A DNA stretch of 54,539 nucleotides from the NCBI GenBank assembly GCA_001839685.1, contig MLAK01000758.1, forward strand, positions 1-54,539, given 5' to 3'. The translations under genes were made by a program, and so were the position numbers. The notes beneath the pieces were generated by a model. It made no database searches. It was not told the origin of the DNA and saw nothing but the letters and a program-made list of their open reading frames with translations. This DNA is from Tritrichomonas foetus (taxonomy: Eukaryota; Parabasalia; Tritrichomonadida; Tritrichomonadidae). Position 1 is the stretch's first letter; the number at the start of each line of letters is the position of its first letter. Positions 52,758 to 54,539 of the stretch are shown here, one piece after another.

Positions 52758-54539
52758 ATGTCTTATTCGGAAACAGAACAGTACTCTGATATTTCAGATT
52801 ATTCAGGAATTTTTGATACAACCAGAAGAAAAAAATCATTAAAATCACGATTGTTAATATTTGCTAAATCCAAATTTCCTTCTGGTGTTGCTGATTTCAT
52901 CACACATTCAAGCATGCTAGATCAATCAGAATATGAATATTATAATCTAGAAAATACTTCACATGATTATTCTGATTTCACCGATAGTCAAAGTGACTCA
53001 TATAATATGTCAAATTTGTCAAATAATCAAATCTGCATTTATAACGAGACAGAAGTTGTCAATGAAATTCATCGTTTTCAAGAACAAAAAAGGAAATTTT
53101 TTCTTAATCGTGATGTGAACATTGTTGTCAATTACATAATTAAAAAAGAAGTTGAACCAACAAAGAATAAATTATTCAATCAAAAAATTTCCCAATTACT
53201 TAATCATCAAATGATATATTCTTCTGTTTTATATAAACTTCGAAATTACAAATTCATCAAATTCGATGTTGACAAGTATAAAACTGAAAAACCTAAAGTC
53301 TTGAATCGAAAATTTTCAACACCTCAAGTAAATCGAAAAAGACCGATAAATCGTCCACAATTAACATTAGCATCAGTTCTAACTGGGAAAACACAAGAAA
53401 TAAATTGCCATCATTATTTGATTCAAAAATCACTAACGCCATGCTCTTCTAATCGGGCAACACCAATTTCTGAAAGATTAAGGGCTCAAAGGAAGTCTCC
53501 AAATCATTTAATAAAACTAAGTGATTCAAGTGATGATGAAAATTCATACGATTATAGCACAGATAAACCCTTGTTGTCTGATACATCATACAACAGCGAA
53601 ATGTATGACGAAAAATTATATGATACCAATGAATATGAATATGAAGAGGAAGAGGATGAGCTCAGCATTCATATTTCTTATAAAAATAGTGAATATTCCA
53701 ATGTTTCAGATAAAAAAATAAAGCCAAAGCCAAAAGTAAAGAACAATCATTTCACTGAAATTAAAATGGAATTTGAAAAACTAAGTGAGTCAAGTTCTTA
53801 TTCGAGTGGAAACGAAAACGAACTTGATGATGATGAATATTGGGAATCTGAACCAGAGTTGTATACACATCAAGAAATGATTGAGATAAGGATGGAAAAG
53901 GATAATAAAATAGACATTGAAAAAAAGAAAACGCCAGACAAATTTGTTAATGGAAAAAGAAAAGTAATTCCGAATAATGATCCTCAAAAAGATGCTGTCT
54001 CTGTTCAAATGCTTGATTCTTCATCTTTGTTTAACTCGAACCTGTCAATAGATAACGAAATTCAAAGTAATATAAAATACGAAATCAGTGAAGTAAACGA
54101 CGAATATGATTTTGTTTTTGAAGAAACCAATGGTATCTCACAATGTCATATGCGTAGAATATCTAACAGTGAAAAAATATCAGGAAGTGACGCTATGAAT
54201 AGGTCAAGGTGCGGTGCTAATGGTATCTCTGGAAGCAAACAATTAATATCTCAGAAATATCAAACGACAAATCATTCTGAGTTGGAAACCAAAAATGAAG
54301 AAGAAACTAAAGAAGAAGAAGAAACTAAAGAAGAAGAAGAAACTAAAAATGGAGAAGAAATCAAAAATGAAGAAGAAACTAAAGATGAAGAAGAAACTAA
54401 AGATGAAGAAGAAACTAAAGATGAAGAAGAAACTAAAGATGAAGAAGAAACTAAAGATGAAGAAGAAACTAAAGATGAAGAAGAAACTAAAGATGAAGAA
54501 GAAACTAAAGATGAAGAAGAAACTAAAGATGAAGAAGAA
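52758..54539 (+). CDS. Acidic Ser/Tyr/Asp-rich repeat protein, 3'-truncated by window end
   Basis: From ATG 52758 all 594 codons to the last base of the window are open. No stop has been reached, so the gene continues beyond the edge. The N-terminal 100 residues are Ser/Tyr/Asp-rich, then a basic part (FNQKISQLLNHQ...KPKVLNRKFSTPQVNRKRPINRP) and an extended acidic tract with YDTNEYEYEEEEDE. From 54294 on, 13.7 hexapeptide units (KDEEET type, 18 bp each) run to the end. No signal peptide, membrane span or enzyme motif is seen, and I recognise no family. Disorder is likely. It may be a nuclear or cytoskeletal low-complexity protein; that is not known. Confidence 0.75.
   Translation, partial: MSYSETEQYSDISDYSGIFDTTRRKKSLKSRLLIFAKSKFPSGVADFITHSSMLDQSEYEYYNLENTSHDYSDFTDSQSDSYNMSNLSNNQICIYNETEVVNEIHRFQEQKRKFFLNRDVNIVVNYIIKKEVEPTKNKLFNQKISQLLNHQMIYSSVLYKLRNYKFIKFDVDKYKTEKPKVLNRKFSTPQVNRKRPINRPQLTLASVLTGKTQEINCHHYLIQKSLTPCSSNRATPISERLRAQRKSPNHLIKLSDSSDDENSYDYSTDKPLLSDTSYNSEMYDEKLYDTNEYEYEEEEDELSIHISYKNSEYSNVSDKKIKPKPKVKNNHFTEIKMEFEKLSESSSYSSGNENELDDDEYWESEPELYTHQEMIEIRMEKDNKIDIEKKKTPDKFVNGKRKVIPNNDPQKDAVSVQMLDSSSLFNSNLSIDNEIQSNIKYEISEVNDEYDFVFEETNGISQCHMRRISNSEKISGSDAMNRSRCGANGISGSKQLISQKYQTTNHSELETKNEEETKEEEETKEEEETKNGEEIKNEEETKDEEETKDEEETKDEEETKDEEETKDEEETKDEEETKDEEETKDEEETKDEEE
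54294..54539 (+). repeat. 18-bp tandem repeat (GATGAAGAAGAAACTAAA)
   Basis: At least 13 units encoding K-(D/E/N)-E-E-E-T run from 54294 to the window edge. The last seven or more are identical, so the array probably varies in copy number. Its end is not seen. Confidence 0.93.

Noticed and set aside
1..54539. Introns, CRISPR arrays and bacterial operon signals
   Set aside because: No trichomonad splice signals were found, no regularly spaced non-coding repeats, and the genes are eukaryotic in type.

Overview
The window looks like a nuclear scaffold from a parabasalid (trichomonad) protist, most plausibly Tritrichomonas or a close relative. The evidence is: very AT-rich DNA; tightly packed long reading frames with no introns seen (I found neither the GTATGT donor nor the ACTAACACACAG acceptor typical of trichomonads); a few TCAYWW Inr-like elements 5-30 bases before start codons; PMP-like surface proteins; a multi-membrane PAS/cyclase receptor; Sel1 kinases; GT14 enzymes; and a Tc1/mariner element. 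The species assignment is inference. Some open frames begin at GTG or TTG; for a nuclear gene I moved those starts to the first ATG.

Layout. 1-5.6 kb holds a ubiquitin-like protein, an armadillo/importin-alpha-like protein head-to-head with a tiny Pro/Gly-rich protein, and a Ser/Thr kinase with a Sel1-type tail. 5.7-6.7 kb holds a sphingomyelin-synthase-type membrane enzyme. 7-24.7 kb holds large structural proteins: a 1228-residue coiled coil head-to-head with a giant protein that joins an Sfi1-like tryptophan-repeat region to more than 20 copies of an acidic repeat I do not recognise, then a 1618-residue helical protein. 25-33 kb holds a small secreted Cys-rich protein, a multi-membrane PAS/nucleotidyl-cyclase-like receptor, a coiled-coil protein and a Rab GTPase.

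33-47 kb is an accessory region. It contains a decayed transposase relic, a surface protein gene split by a complete mariner (element, 28-bp inverted repeats and TA duplication all defined), a GT14 glycosyltransferase, a ubiquitin-like/vWA-like/E2 fusion, and a PMP-like surface protein with 46 hexapeptide repeats. 47-54.5 kb holds an LRR-PP2C phosphatase with a predicted myristoylation signal, an LCAT/PLA2-like lipase, and an acidic repeat protein that runs off the right edge.

Themes. Two long genes (cyclase-like and PMP-like) are each interrupted by one in-frame stop with the same frame open on both sides. The cyclase-like protein has also lost both metal-binding aspartates. The two N-runs lie in or beside repeats; one is flanked by identical 544-bp copies and is probably a failed contig join. 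The strongest candidates for something undescribed are the Sfi1-like/acidic-repeat giant and the ubiquitin-like/vWA/E2 fusion.
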